From the NCBI GenBank assembly GCA_021166725.1, contig JAJPES010000064.1, positions 1 through 64,000 on the forward strand: a stretch of 64,000 nucleotides of DNA, in the 5' to 3' direction. The stretch is from Burkholderiaceae bacterium (GTDB taxonomy: Bacteria; Pseudomonadota; Gammaproteobacteria; Burkholderiales; Burkholderiaceae_E). How positions within the stretch are numbered: the stretch's first letter is position 1; every line of letters starts with the position of its first letter. A model generated the notes under the pieces. The model had not been told where the DNA came from, searched no databases, and was given only the letters and a program-made list of their open reading frames with translations. Both the position numbers and the translations under genes were made by a program. This document shows, piece by piece, positions 1 through 8,291 of this stretch.

Positions 1-552
1 CGGGATCACCGACTCCTTGAGCTGGCGAACGACGTAATCGCGCATGTTCGGCTCGATACGGCCTTCGCCCTGGTACGGCACGTGCAACATCGTGGTTTCG
101 CAGCCGTACTTGTGGCGGATCAGCTCGAACCACTTCATGAAGGTGAAGCAGCCCGTGTACGACAGCAACAACACGTCGGGCGTCGGCAGCGGATCGCCGG
201 TGGGGCCGATCTCGCCGCCGGCCATCATGCCGAGGTCGGACTTGACGTAGGTGCAGACGTCTTCCGAATGTCCCTCGCGCTCGGCGTCCATGATGAACTT
301 GCCGGACTTCTTGCGCATGCCGTTCTGCAATGCGTTCGTCTCGGGCAGGCTGCGCGCGAAGTCGAAGCACATCAGCAACTCGTTCAGGTTGCCCGGAACG
401 AAGGTCGCCGCCACCTTGCGACCCTGCTGGTGCGCGGTGGCGAGGTCCATGTAGTTCGCGTTGATCAGCTCCTTCTGGAGCGACATCGCGTCGTCCTTCT
501 GGACGTCCTGCGGCTTCTTCGCCGCGACAACGGGTTTGGCGGCGGTGTTCAT
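1..552 (-). CDS. bcrB: Benzoyl-CoA reductase subunit B (BcrB), N-terminal 184 residues; cut by window edge
   Basis: This is one of the two substrate-binding subunits of ATP-dependent class I benzoyl-CoA reductase, which dearomatises benzoyl-CoA to the cyclic dienoyl-CoA with electrons from reduced ferredoxin. I translated the region by hand. The ATG at 552 overlaps the stop of bcrC (ATGA), so translation is coupled. The visible part contains a basic N-terminus, then HSEDVCTYVKSDLGMM and LLLSYTGCFTFMKWFE, which are hallmarks of the BcrB/BadE/HgdB-like family, with conserved cysteines that could ligate the Fe-S cluster. The gene continues to the left of position 1. By comparison with Thauera, bcrA, bcrD and a ferredoxin gene should follow there. 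The family assignment is firm; the subunit letter rests on gene order and on length yet to be seen. Confidence 0.88.
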   Translation of the reverse strand, partial: MNTAAKPVVAAKKPQDVQKDDAMSLQKELINANYMDLATAHQQGRKVAATFVPGNLNELLMCFDFARSLPETNALQNGMRKKSGKFIMDAEREGHSEDVCTYVKSDLGMMAGGEIGPTGDPLPTPDVLLLSYTGCFTFMKWFELIRHKYGCETTMLHVPYQGEGRIEPNMRDYVVRQLKESVIP

Positions 553-1727
553 GCGGCGCTCCACAGTTTGATCGAGTCGGCGAAGGTGCCGGCCTGCTCG
601 CGGATCGGTGCCATCTGGCCGGTGTTCTCGGCGTACTTGAACGCCGTGTACGGGATCTTCTGTTTGGCGAGCACGTCCTGCAGCATCGGACGCTCGAGCA
701 GGGCCGGGTCGCAGAACGACGGTGCGGCGAAGACCACCCCTTCCGCGGAGCCCTTCTTCACCTGCTTCAGCAGGAACTGGCCCTTGTCCTCGCGCTTCGC
801 GTCGTACTTGGCGGCCGTGGACGCCGAACGATGCAGGAACGCCTTCGACAGCTCCTCGAGCGGCTTGCCGACGGTGGGCACGTCGTCGAGCAGCCAGCGC
901 GTGACGAGCATGAAGTCGTCGTCGACGATGTAGCAGCCGGCCATCTCGATCGACTTGATCAGGTTCAGCGGCGGCTGCTCGCAGAACGAGCCATTGATCA
1001 CGATGCGCGCGTTGTCGCGCTTCGGACGCGCCACGGCTTCGGTGGCGGCGAGGTAGTCGCGCACGAGTTGCGTGTGCTCCTCGGGCGGCAGCACCATGCC
1101 CGCGCGCAGGATCAGGTACACCTCCGAGGTGGGCGCCTGCCACGGCTTGGCCGCGCGATACGCGTAGAGGTCGGAGATCGCGCGGCGGTTCTCGTTGTAG
1201 ACGGCGATCGACGCGTCGAGCTCGGCGTCGGTGATCGGCTTGCCGCGCAGCTTGCCGAGGTCGTTTCGCAGCACCTCCAGCTCGGTCACGTAGAAGCGTC
1301 CGCCGACCTCGTCCTCGTAGTTCTGCGGGACGTCGAAGTAGCGGACGTACTTGTCCTTGAACATCAGTTGCCACATGCCCGACAGGTTGCGGATCACGTC
1401 GCAGATCGACGGGAAAAGCATGCCGTCGAGGCAGTCGAGCCGGCCGGTGAGCCCGAGTTCGATCGTCGAGCGCGGGATCCGGCAGATGTAGCTCTGGTAG
1501 TAGGCGTCGCCCTGGATGACCTCGAGCTGATCGCCGCCGCCGAGGATACCCACCGGCAGCATGCCGGCCGCGTGGATCAGTTCGCGCGGCACGTAGATCG
1601 GCATGTAGCCGATCGCCTTGCGGCCCGGCACGGCCGCTTTCCATTGCTTGACGGCGGTGAAGTCGAGGTCTTCGAACAGCGTCTGGCAACGCTCGACGAT
1701 TGCCTGTACCGGATTTGCGGTTGTCAT
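549..1727 (-). CDS. bcrC: Benzoyl-CoA reductase subunit C (BcrC)
   Basis: This is the second substrate-binding subunit of class I benzoyl-CoA reductase (392 aa; Thauera BcrC is of similar size). The fold is that of HgdB/FldC dehydratase subunits. Visible signatures are the N-terminal GYMPIYVPRELIHAAGMLPVG, trimmed here to its key feature PRELIHAAG near residues 48-55, conserved Cys82, Cys99 and Cys109, and later SFCEQPP and SFCDPALL, which supply further cysteines. The open frame extends far upstream, but the ATG at 1727 overlaps the dch stop by one base (TGATG) and begins the recognisable protein, so that start was chosen. It lies within the leftward had–oah–dch–bcrC–bcrB operon and is translationally coupled on both sides. 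The product is expected to be cytoplasmic and oxygen-sensitive in complex with BcrA, BcrB and BcrD. Confidence 0.92.
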   Translation of the reverse strand: MTTANPVQAIVERCQTLFEDLDFTAVKQWKAAVPGRKAIGYMPIYVPRELIHAAGMLPVGILGGGDQLEVIQGDAYYQSYICRIPRSTIELGLTGRLDCLDGMLFPSICDVIRNLSGMWQLMFKDKYVRYFDVPQNYEDEVGGRFYVTELEVLRNDLGKLRGKPITDAELDASIAVYNENRRAISDLYAYRAAKPWQAPTSEVYLILRAGMVLPPEEHTQLVRDYLAATEAVARPKRDNARIVINGSFCEQPPLNLIKSIEMAGCYIVDDDFMLVTRWLLDDVPTVGKPLEELSKAFLHRSASTAAKYDAKREDKGQFLLKQVKKGSAEGVVFAAPSFCDPALLERPMLQDVLAKQKIPYTAFKYAENTGQMAPIREQAGTFADSIKLWSAA

Positions 1728-2521
1728 CAGTGGTGCTCCCATGCGGGCTTGCGTTTGCCGAGGAACGCGGCCAACCCCTCGTTGGCGTCGCGCGTCTGCA
1801 TCAGCTTCTCGAGATAGAGCGCCTCGACTTCGGCCAGGCGCATGCGCACCTGGCGGATCATCGGGGCGCGCGCCGCGGCCAGCGCGAGCGCGAGGCTCGA
1901 TGCGCTCTTGTCGGCCAGGTGCGCATCGAAATACGCCAGCGCGGCGGCAACCGGATCGTCCGACACCTGCAGAGCCAGGCCGATCGCCTTCGCCTCGTCG
2001 GCGCCGATCGAGCGGCCGCTCAGCAGCAGGTCTTCGGCGGCCGGTCGGTTCACGCGATACGGCAGCAGCACGGAAGCGGCCGGCGCAAACACGCCGAGCT
2101 TCATCTCCGGCTGGCCGAACTGCGCATCGCGCGCGGCGAAGATCGGGCCGCCCGCCATCGCCACCTCGAGACCGCCGCCCAGGCACTGCCCGCGCACGGC
2201 CACGAGGATCGGCGCCGGGTACTCGATCATGGCGATGACCAGCGCGTGCAGCGTCGCGAGCATCTGCGCGCAGCGCTCGCGCACGTGCTCCTCGACGCTC
2301 GCGCCGAAGCTGAAATGCGGGCCTTCGGCGTCGAGTAGCACGGCGCGCAGGCCGCGGCGGCTGCGGTTCTCCGCCAGCGCCGCGGACAGCGCGCCGAGCA
2401 TCTGCGCGTCGACGATGTTCGCCTTGGGTCGCGCCAGCGTCAGGCGCAGCAGCGCACCGTCGCGCTCCAACGCGGCGCGCAGCGGCGACTCGCTCGCCGA
2501 CGGGGCCGGAGCCTGGGCCAT
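1727..2521 (-). CDS. dch: Cyclohexa-1,5-diene-1-carbonyl-CoA hydratase
   Basis: This crotonase-family enzyme (264 aa) is expected to add water to cyclohexa-1,5-diene-1-carbonyl-CoA, giving 6-hydroxycyclohex-1-ene-1-carbonyl-CoA, the step after benzoyl-CoA reductase. The two oxyanion-hole segments are visible at HFSFGAS (residues 69-75) and GQCLGGGLEV (111-120). The RPKANIVDAQM start of the domain (31-41) is characteristic of Dch proteins rather than general enoyl-CoA hydratases. The stop overlaps the bcrC start by one base and the gene lies four bases after oah, so it is an internal operon cistron. The specific function rests on position between oah and bcrC and on these signatures. A generic enoyl-CoA hydratase is the only serious alternative. 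Confidence 0.9.
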   Translation of the reverse strand: MAQAPAPSASESPLRAALERDGALLRLTLARPKANIVDAQMLGALSAALAENRSRRGLRAVLLDAEGPHFSFGASVEEHVRERCAQMLATLHALVIAMIEYPAPILVAVRGQCLGGGLEVAMAGGPIFAARDAQFGQPEMKLGVFAPAASVLLPYRVNRPAAEDLLLSGRSIGADEAKAIGLALQVSDDPVAAALAYFDAHLADKSASSLALALAAARAPMIRQVRMRLAEVEALYLEKLMQTRDANEGLAAFLGKRKPAWEHH

Positions 2522-2525
2522 CGCT

Positions 2526-3650
2526 TCAGCCCTCTTGCTTCGCCCTGGGCTGGATCGAGTCGTGCAACGGACCGACCCAGCTCTCGCCGGCGGCGAGCTT
2601 CTGGCGCAGCAGGATGAAGTCGACTTCGCGGTCTTCCTTCGTGCCGGCGTTGAACGCGGTGAATCCGGCGCGCGCCTCGGTCATCATGTTCAGCGCGAGC
2701 CACGCGCGCGAGTTTTCCTTGTTCTTGTTCCAGATCTCGAGCTTGGGCTTGCGCAATTCCTCGATCGTCTTCGTCGTGCAGTCGGGGAAGGTGAGCAGCA
2801 TCTTCGCGCACAGCTCCTCGACCTTCGCATCGAGCATCGACAGATCGACGGTGCCGCGCGCCATCAGCGCCTTGCCTTCCTTCGCTGCGGCGCCGGTCTT
2901 CGCCTCGCCGTAGGCGTTGCGCCCGTACTCGTCGAACAACTGCTGCGTTTCGACCAGCGGATTGGCGACGAACCTGCCGTCGACCTTCAGCGCCGGAACG
3001 ACGTCGGTGAGGATGCCCATCTGGTACGCCTTGTGCGCGGAGAACGGCTCGCACAGGACGCAGGCGGCCATTGCGCGCTCGGCGCCGACCATCACCGGAA
3101 GGAAGTCGGTGGCGCCGCCGATCGGGGCCGAGCCGTGCTTGGGACCGGCCTGCCCGAAGCGGGCGAGGTCCGACGCGACGGAGAAGTCGCAGGCCATGCC
3201 GATTTCCTGGCCGCCGCCGATGCGCATGCCGTTCACGCGGCAGATCACCGGCTTGTCGCAGGCGAGGATCGCCGAGACCATGTCGTTGAACAGGCGCATG
3301 TACTGCCGGTACTCCTGCGGGTGGCCCGCGTAGTACTCGGCGTACTCCTTCGTGTTGCCGCCGGTGCAGAACGCCTTGTCGCCGGCGCCGGTGAAGACGA
3401 CGCAGTTGACGTCGCGCGCGTTCGACGCAGCGCGGAACGCGAGGATCACGCCCTTGACCATGTCCGTCGTGTACGAGTTGTACTGCGACGGGTTGTCCAG
3501 CGTGATCCACGCGTTGTACAGGCCCGGGACGGTCTTGCCGTCGGGCGTCTTCGCCGGGCGCTTCTCGTAGCGCACGCCGGGCTTGGTGTTGTCGTCGACC
3601 AGGTCGTGGTTCTTGAACTCGCGCATCTGCGCCTCGGCGGAAGCGTTCAT
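2526..3650 (-). CDS. oah: 6-oxocyclohex-1-ene-1-carbonyl-CoA hydrolase (BamA/Oah family)
   Basis: This is the ring-opening hydrolase of the benzoyl-CoA pathway. It is expected to convert 6-oxocyclohex-1-ene-1-carbonyl-CoA to 3-hydroxypimelyl-CoA. The product is 374 aa, the usual length for Oah/BamA and longer than simple crotonases because of an N-terminal extension (residues 1-45). Crotonase motifs are FCTGGNTKEYAEYY (94-107) and NGMRIGGGQEIGMACDF (140-156); the GGGQE form is typical of this subfamily. The frame is open for another 54 codons upstream, but that stretch reads like antisense of had, and the ATG at 3650 is preceded by AGGAG. The gene is 19 bases after had and four bases before dch in the same leftward operon. 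Confidence 0.93.
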   Translation of the reverse strand: MNASAEAQMREFKNHDLVDDNTKPGVRYEKRPAKTPDGKTVPGLYNAWITLDNPSQYNSYTTDMVKGVILAFRAASNARDVNCVVFTGAGDKAFCTGGNTKEYAEYYAGHPQEYRQYMRLFNDMVSAILACDKPVICRVNGMRIGGGQEIGMACDFSVASDLARFGQAGPKHGSAPIGGATDFLPVMVGAERAMAACVLCEPFSAHKAYQMGILTDVVPALKVDGRFVANPLVETQQLFDEYGRNAYGEAKTGAAAKEGKALMARGTVDLSMLDAKVEELCAKMLLTFPDCTTKTIEELRKPKLEIWNKNKENSRAWLALNMMTEARAGFTAFNAGTKEDREVDFILLRQKLAAGESWVGPLHDSIQPRAKQEG

Positions 3651-3669
3651 CGTCGTGCTACTCCTGTGT

Positions 3670-4740
3670 TCAGGCGGCGGGTACGAGCACCGCGCGCTTG
3701 CGGATCTCGCGGTGGTGAACCGCGTCGAACACGCGGTTGATGTCGTCGAGCGGATGCGTCTCGACGAAAGGCTTGATCGCGACCTTTCCGTCGAGCACGA
3801 GATCGAGGGCACCGGCGTACAACTCGGGCGGGCATCCCCAGTTGCCGATCGCGCGCGCGTCGAAGGCCATCAGGTTGGACAGCCGCACCTCGACCTTGTC
3901 CATCGTGAAGCCGACCACCGACAGCGTCGCGCCGTGCACCAGCAGGCCCCACGCGGTGAGCTGCCCGGGCGCGGTGCCCGAGCACTCGAAAATGAACCAT
4001 TCAGTGGTGGGCAATCCGTTGCTCTTCGCGAACTCGACGATGGCGGATTTGATCGCCTTGGCGTCGAGCCTGCGGCTGTTCAGCGTGAGCGAAGCTCCGC
4101 CCGCGGCGATCGCCTCGAGTTTGGCGTCGTCGACGTCGATGGCGACGACTTTCGCGCCAAAGGCGGCAGCGATCTGCACGCAGTAGCCGCCGACGCCGCC
4201 CGCGCCGATGACGACAGCCAGGCTGCCCGGCTTCACCCCTGCGCGGCGCACCGCCTGGAACGGCGTGGTGAGCGCATCGGCGACGATCGACACTTCGGCG
4301 AGCGTAAGCCCGGCCTTCTGCAGGCGTACTTCGTCGACCGCGCACAGGCCGCGCGCCGGCACGACGATGTGCGAGCCGAAGCCGCCCTGGATGTCGTTGC
4401 CCGGCATCTTCTGCTTGCGGCAGATGGTTCCAAGGCCGCGCTTGCACAGGTCGCACTCGCCGCACGGCAATACCGCGGGAACGATCACCGCCTTGCCGAG
4501 CCAGCTTTCGGCGCCCTTGCCCGCCTGGACGACGCGGCCGCTGATCTCGTGGCCGAGCGCCAGCGGCAGCGCGTGATTGGTGCGAACGCCGTCGTAGAAA
4601 TAACCGAGGTCGGTGTGGCAGACGCCGCAGCCGGCGATGGCGACCACCACCTCGCCGTCGCCCGCATGGGCGACGAAAGTCTCGCGCTCGAGCGGCGTGT
4701 TCGGCGCGGTCATGATCCAGCGGCGCGCTTCGATGCTCAT
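3670..4740 (-). CDS. had: 6-hydroxycyclohex-1-ene-1-carbonyl-CoA dehydrogenase
   Basis: This zinc-type medium-chain alcohol dehydrogenase (356 aa) should oxidise 6-hydroxycyclohex-1-ene-1-carbonyl-CoA to the 6-oxo compound with NAD. The catalytic zinc motif GCGVCHTD gives Cys38, Cys41 and His42, with GHE at 63-65. The structural zinc loop [16 protein letters not shown] supplies Cys93, Cys96, Cys99 and Cys107. The Rossmann motif IGAGGVGG lies near residue 180. The ATG at 4740 has AAGGA about ten bases upstream; a second ATG lies nine codons in. It is the first gene of the leftward benzoyl-CoA operon, facing korA across a 295-base regulatory region. Context (oah, dch, bcrCB follow) makes the specific substrate very likely. 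Confidence 0.92.
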   Translation of the reverse strand: MSIEARRWIMTAPNTPLERETFVAHAGDGEVVVAIAGCGVCHTDLGYFYDGVRTNHALPLALGHEISGRVVQAGKGAESWLGKAVIVPAVLPCGECDLCKRGLGTICRKQKMPGNDIQGGFGSHIVVPARGLCAVDEVRLQKAGLTLAEVSIVADALTTPFQAVRRAGVKPGSLAVVIGAGGVGGYCVQIAAAFGAKVVAIDVDDAKLEAIAAGGASLTLNSRRLDAKAIKSAIVEFAKSNGLPTTEWFIFECSGTAPGQLTAWGLLVHGATLSVVGFTMDKVEVRLSNLMAFDARAIGNWGCPPELYAGALDLVLDGKVAIKPFVETHPLDDINRVFDAVHHREIRKRAVLVPAA

Positions 4741-4809
4741 CGGAATCGGGTCCTTCGACGTGCGGGGAAAGCCCTTCGTCGTTGCCGCTCGACCGGGCCG
4801 CCGAGCGAA

Positions 4810-4839
4810 TTGACGCGGGCTTTCGCCGTTGTGTATGCT
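4810..4839 (+). promoter_or_regulatory. Candidate sigma70-type promoter for korAB
   Basis: TTGACG at 4810-4815 and TATGCT at 4834-4839 are separated by 18 bases, a reasonable sigma70 arrangement pointing right toward korA at 5036. It would leave a leader of nearly 190 bases. No comparably good match was found for the leftward had operon, although TATAAC can be read on the minus strand around 4874. The promoter call rests on consensus matching only. Confidence 0.45.
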
Positions 4840-4842
4840 GAT

Positions 4843-4871
4843 AATTCGGTATTGCGGTACCGAATTGCGGT
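4843..4871. promoter_or_regulatory. Operator-like inverted repeat with overlapping direct repeats between had and korA
   Basis: AATTCGGTA (4843-4851) and TACCGAATT (4858-4866) are perfect 9-base inverted arms around a 6-base spacer. ATTGCGGT occurs at 4851-4858 and again at 4864-4871, a direct repeat with a 13-base step. The element starts three bases after the candidate korA -10 box, where a repressor would block initiation, and it sits in the shared regulatory region of the bcr and kor operons. The cognate regulator is not encoded in the window. The repeats are seen directly; operator function is inferred. Confidence 0.5.
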
Positions 4872-5035
4872 TATATGCCGATCATCGTGGAACAAAGCCC
4901 GTCGGCAAGCCTTGATACAAATCAACGGCCATCTGGAGCGGCAGCAGCAAAGTTCGATCCGTGCTCGACATCGCATGCAACGCAGCCACGCGATCGGCGA
5001 AGAAACACCCTCGCAACGAAACAGGCATCACAGGC

Positions 5036-6769
5036 ATGAACACCACATCGCGCGGCGCGCGCCGCAGCATTTCGATCGCGATGGCCGGCAGCGGAGGCAG
5101 CGGCGTGATGACCGCGGGAACGCTGCTGCTCGACGCTGCCGCGAAGGCGGGTCTGTACGGACTGATGGTACGCACGAGCGGACCCCAGATCCGCGGCGGC
5201 GAAGCCGCTGCCCTCATCCGCCTCGCGTCCGCGCCCACCGATTCGCTCGACGACGGCTTCGACCTTCTGCTGGCCATCGACTGGCAGAACATCCATCGCT
5301 TCGCCGATGAAATTCCGATGCGCGCCGACGCAATGGTCGTCGGCGACGCCGACGAGGGCGAAGCGCCCGAGGTGTTCCTGCGCAGCGGCGCACGCGCCGA
5401 ATCGGTGCCGCTGAAGAAGATCTCCAAGGGCATCGCTGGAAGCTGGACGAACATGGTCGCGCTCGGTGTCGCCGGCGCGATCGCGTCGATTCCGCTCGAA
5501 GCGCTCGAGGCCGCGTTGAGCGGCAGCTGGAAGCGCGGTCCCGCCGCGCTCGACGCCAACCTGCAGGCGCTGCGCGAAGGCTTCGAGAAAGGCACTGGGA
5601 TCGGCGCATTGCCGGCAATCGAAAGGCCGGCGGCCAACGGCAAGCGCTGGATGCTCAGCGGCAACGAGGCGGCCGGATTCGGTGCGCTGCGCGGCGGCAT
5701 CCGCTTCGTCGCGGCGTACCCGATCACGCCGGCCACCGAAATGCTCGAGTGGATGTCGCCGGCACTCACGAAGATCGGCGGCACGCTCGTTCAGGCCGAA
5801 GACGAGCTCGCGTCGATCAACATGATCATCGGCTCGTCCTACGGCGGCGTCCCGTCGCTCACCGCCACCTCGGGCCCTGGCCTGTCGCTGATGACCGAGG
5901 CGATCGGCCTGGCCGTCACCGCCGAGGTGCCTGTTGTCGTCGTCGACGTCATGCGCGGCGGACCGTCCACCGGCATTCCCGCCAAGAGCGAACAGAGCGA
6001 CCTGTCCTACGCGGTCAACGGCCTGCACGGCGATGCGCCACGCGTGGTCGTCGCGCCCACGTCGATCTCCGATTGTCTGGCCACGACGCAATGGGCCGTG
6101 CATCTGGCCGAGAAGCTGCAGACGGCAGCGATCGTGCTCTCCGACCAGTTCATGGGACAGTCGCGCGCGATCATCGACGAGCCCGCCAACACCGGCGTCG
6201 TCGCCGAGCGGCTCGTCGCCGAAGCGAACGCGCCCGACTTCAAGCGCTATCGCAACACCGAATCCGGCGTCTCTCCGATGGCGATTCCCGGCACGCCCGG
6301 CGTCGTCTACACGGCCGACGGCCTCGAGCACACCGAGGCAGGTATCCCGAGCAGCCAGAGCACCGACCACAAGCTGCAACTCGACAAGCGCGAGCGCAAG
6401 CTGACGAAGCACGACTACGGCTCGGCGTGGGCCGACATCGAGGGCGACGGCGACGTCGCGATAATCACCTTCGGTTCGGTCACCGGCGTCGTGCGCGAAG
6501 CGCTCGCTCGCGCCGCCGAGCGCGGCGTGCGCGCGAAGCTCATCGCGCTGCGCCTGCTCGCTCCGGCGCTGCCCGAGCGCCTCGACCACGCGCTCGCCGG
6601 CGTCTCGCGCGTGCTCGTCGTCGAGCAGAACCACTCGGCGCAATTGCTGCGCTATCTGCGCTCGGTCTACGACCTGCCGGGCAAACCCTCGAGCTTCCAT
6701 CGCCCCGGACCGCTTCCGCTGCGCCCGGGCGAACTCGCCGATGCCATCGTCGAATGGAGAAACCAATGA
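5036..6769 (+). CDS. korA: 2-oxoglutarate:ferredoxin oxidoreductase, fused gamma–alpha subunit
   Basis: This is the large subunit (577 aa) of 2-oxoglutarate:ferredoxin oxidoreductase. Residues 1 to about 190 are the gamma domain (AMAGSGGSGVMTAGTLL, RTSGPQIRGGEAA), fused to the alpha pyrimidine-binding domain that begins with AAYPITPATEMLEWMSP near residue 226. In Thauera the enzyme makes low-potential ferredoxin for benzoyl-CoA reductase from 2-oxoglutarate, and a gene next to the bcr cluster suggests the same job. The ATG at 5036 begins the recognisable domain; a GTG 75 bases upstream would add residues without similarity I recognise. No strong ribosome-binding site precedes 5036. The stop overlaps the korB ATG (ATGA). 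Confidence 0.9.
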   Translation: MNTTSRGARRSISIAMAGSGGSGVMTAGTLLLDAAAKAGLYGLMVRTSGPQIRGGEAAALIRLASAPTDSLDDGFDLLLAIDWQNIHRFADEIPMRADAMVVGDADEGEAPEVFLRSGARAESVPLKKISKGIAGSWTNMVALGVAGAIASIPLEALEAALSGSWKRGPAALDANLQALREGFEKGTGIGALPAIERPAANGKRWMLSGNEAAGFGALRGGIRFVAAYPITPATEMLEWMSPALTKIGGTLVQAEDELASINMIIGSSYGGVPSLTATSGPGLSLMTEAIGLAVTAEVPVVVVDVMRGGPSTGIPAKSEQSDLSYAVNGLHGDAPRVVVAPTSISDCLATTQWAVHLAEKLQTAAIVLSDQFMGQSRAIIDEPANTGVVAERLVAEANAPDFKRYRNTESGVSPMAIPGTPGVVYTADGLEHTEAGIPSSQSTDHKLQLDKRERKLTKHDYGSAWADIEGDGDVAIITFGSVTGVVREALARAAERGVRAKLIALRLLAPALPERLDHALAGVSRVLVVEQNHSAQLLRYLRSVYDLPGKPSSFHRPGPLPLRPGELADAIVEWRNQ

Positions 6770-7617
6770 ACGACGTTGCCGCACCCGTCGAATCGGGCAA
6801 GAAGCCGCTCACTGCGGCCAGCTACAAATCCGCCTACAAGCCGGTCTGGTGTCCGGGTTGCGGCGACTATTCGGTTCTCGGCGCAGTGACGAAGGCACTG
6901 GCGATCGTCGGCGCACCGCCCGAGCAGGTGGCGGTCGTGTCGGGCATCGGCTGCTCGTCGCGCATTCCCGCCTATACCTCGTGCTACGGCTTCCACGGCG
7001 TGCACGGCCGCGCGCTCGCCGCTGCCACCGGACTGAAGGTCGCGCGTCCCGACCTGACGGTGCTCGCCGCCGGCGGTGACGGCGACGGTTTCTCCATCGG
7101 CGGCAACCACTTCATGCACGCCTGCCGGCGAAACGTCGACCTCACCTACATCGTGATGGAAAACCAGGTCTACGGGATGACCAAGGGCCAGCCGTCGCCG
7201 ACCACCGAGCCCGACTGGGATTCCAAGCTGCAGCCCGGCGGTACCGGAATGCGCGTCTTCCATCCGTTGGTCATCGCGCTGGCCTCGGGCGCGAGCTTCG
7301 TCGCCCGCGCGTTCTCCGGCGACCCGAACGGAACGGCCGACATCATTGCTCAGGCCATCCGCCACCCCGGCTTCTCGTTCATCGAGATCCTCAGCCCCTG
7401 CGTGACCTTCCGGCCCGAGCAACGCGAGTGGAAGCAGGTCGCGCGGCCTTCGCCCGTCGGCCCCACCGACGACGCGGCGCGCGCGGCACGCCGCCTGATG
7501 ACCGATGACGGCTTCAACATCGGCGTGCTCTACGCCGGCAACCGCTCGCCGCATCCGGTAGGCGGCAAACCGGCCACGAAGACGGTCGAAGACCTGGCCG
7601 CGGAGTTCGCCCTATGA
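6766..7617 (+). CDS. korB: 2-oxoglutarate:ferredoxin oxidoreductase, beta subunit
   Basis: This is the TPP-binding small subunit (283 aa) that pairs with KorA. WCPGCGDYSVLGA (residues 28-40) and the following GIGCSSRIPAY provide the cysteines for the [4Fe-4S] cluster. AAGGDGDGFSIGGNHF with a downstream VMENQVYGMTKGQ forms the GDG...N thiamine pyrophosphate motif. The start overlaps the korA stop by four bases and the stop overlaps the next gene by four bases, so three genes are translationally coupled. Together with KorA it would decarboxylate 2-oxoglutarate, reducing ferredoxin and forming succinyl-CoA in the cytoplasm. Confidence 0.92.
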   Translation: MNDVAAPVESGKKPLTAASYKSAYKPVWCPGCGDYSVLGAVTKALAIVGAPPEQVAVVSGIGCSSRIPAYTSCYGFHGVHGRALAAATGLKVARPDLTVLAAGGDGDGFSIGGNHFMHACRRNVDLTYIVMENQVYGMTKGQPSPTTEPDWDSKLQPGGTGMRVFHPLVIALASGASFVARAFSGDPNGTADIIAQAIRHPGFSFIEILSPCVTFRPEQREWKQVARPSPVGPTDDAARAARRLMTDDGFNIGVLYAGNRSPHPVGGKPATKTVEDLAAEFAL

Positions 7618-8135
7618 ATCCCGATCGAGTCCCGGCAACCCTTCACGATTTCATGCGCCAGGCGCTGCAGATGGAGCTCGATGCGGCCTCGCGCTACGCC
7701 GAGTTCGCCGACGCGATGGAGACGCACAACAACCGGGAGGTGGCAGCGCTCTTTCGCAAGATGGCCGAGATCGAAGGCAAGCACGCCGACCAGATCATGT
7801 CGGAGATGGGCTGGAGCGAAATGCCCGGCCCGATCACCGCGCGTCCTGCGTGGGAAGGCTTCGAGGCGCCCGAAACGGTGCCGATCGACGAAGTGCACTA
7901 CCTGATGCAGCCGTTTCACGCACTCACGCTGGCACTCGAAAGCGAGGAGCGTGCCGAGCGCTTTTTCGGGCAGATCGCCGAGGCGGCCACCACCGAGCCG
8001 GTGCGCAAGGCCGCACTCGGACTGCAGGAGGAAGAGCGCGAGCACGTGGAGTTGATCCGCGCCTGGCTCGCGAAGACTCCCAAGCCCGACCGCAACTGGG
8101 CAGACGATCCCGATCCGCCGCGCTACACCGACTAG
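7614..8135 (+). CDS. Ferritin-like diiron protein coupled to korAB
   Basis: This four-helix-bundle protein (173 aa) has the spacing of ferritin/rubrerythrin diiron domains: Glu21 in QMELDAASRY, Glu54 and His57 in EIEGKH, Glu109 to Glu112 in the third helix, and Glu141 and His144 in EEEREH. It contains no cysteine, so the rubredoxin domain of true rubrerythrins is absent. The ATG overlaps the korB stop (ATGA), which ties its expression to 2-oxoglutarate:ferredoxin oxidoreductase. A role in peroxide or oxygen protection of the oxygen-sensitive Fe-S enzymes, or in iron supply, is inferred from family and context. The exact reaction is unknown. Confidence 0.82.
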   Translation: MNPDRVPATLHDFMRQALQMELDAASRYAEFADAMETHNNREVAALFRKMAEIEGKHADQIMSEMGWSEMPGPITARPAWEGFEAPETVPIDEVHYLMQPFHALTLALESEERAERFFGQIAEAATTEPVRKAALGLQEEEREHVELIRAWLAKTPKPDRNWADDPDPPRYTD

Positions 8136-8258
8136 GAATGCGTGAACGAACCTACTGCGCGGCCCGATCTCGCGCCTGCGATGCTCGCCGTACCCTGGTA
8201 CGGCTGCGCTTCTCGGCGCGACCTCGGGCCGCTCGCTACGGTTCCTTCACGCATTCCT
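8134..8258. repeat. Long imperfect palindrome between the ferritin-like and RidA genes
   Basis: About 125 bases form one large inverted repeat. The centre is GCCGTACC-CT-GGTACGGC (8187-8204), perfect over eight pairs. Middle segments pair imperfectly (CGGCCCGATCTCGCGCC against GGCGCGACCTCGGGCCG). The outer arms AGGAATGCGTGAACGAACC (from 8134) and GGTTCCTTCACGCATTCCT (ending 8258) match at 18 of 19 bases. The element begins at the stop codon of the ferritin-like gene. It may be a terminator or attenuator, an RNA-stabilising hairpin, or a REP-like element. No T-run follows, and I saw no second copy in the window. Confidence 0.7.
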
Positions 8259-8291
8259 GAAACGACGATCACCTGATCAGGAGAACCGGCA

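Noticed and set aside
1728-2186. Upstream extension of the bcrC frame by about 150 codons
   Set aside because: The extra part is antisense-like Arg-rich sequence within dch; the BcrC family starts at 1727.
7614-8135. Rubrerythrin
   Set aside because: There is no cysteine and so no rubredoxin domain; called a ferritin-like diiron protein instead.
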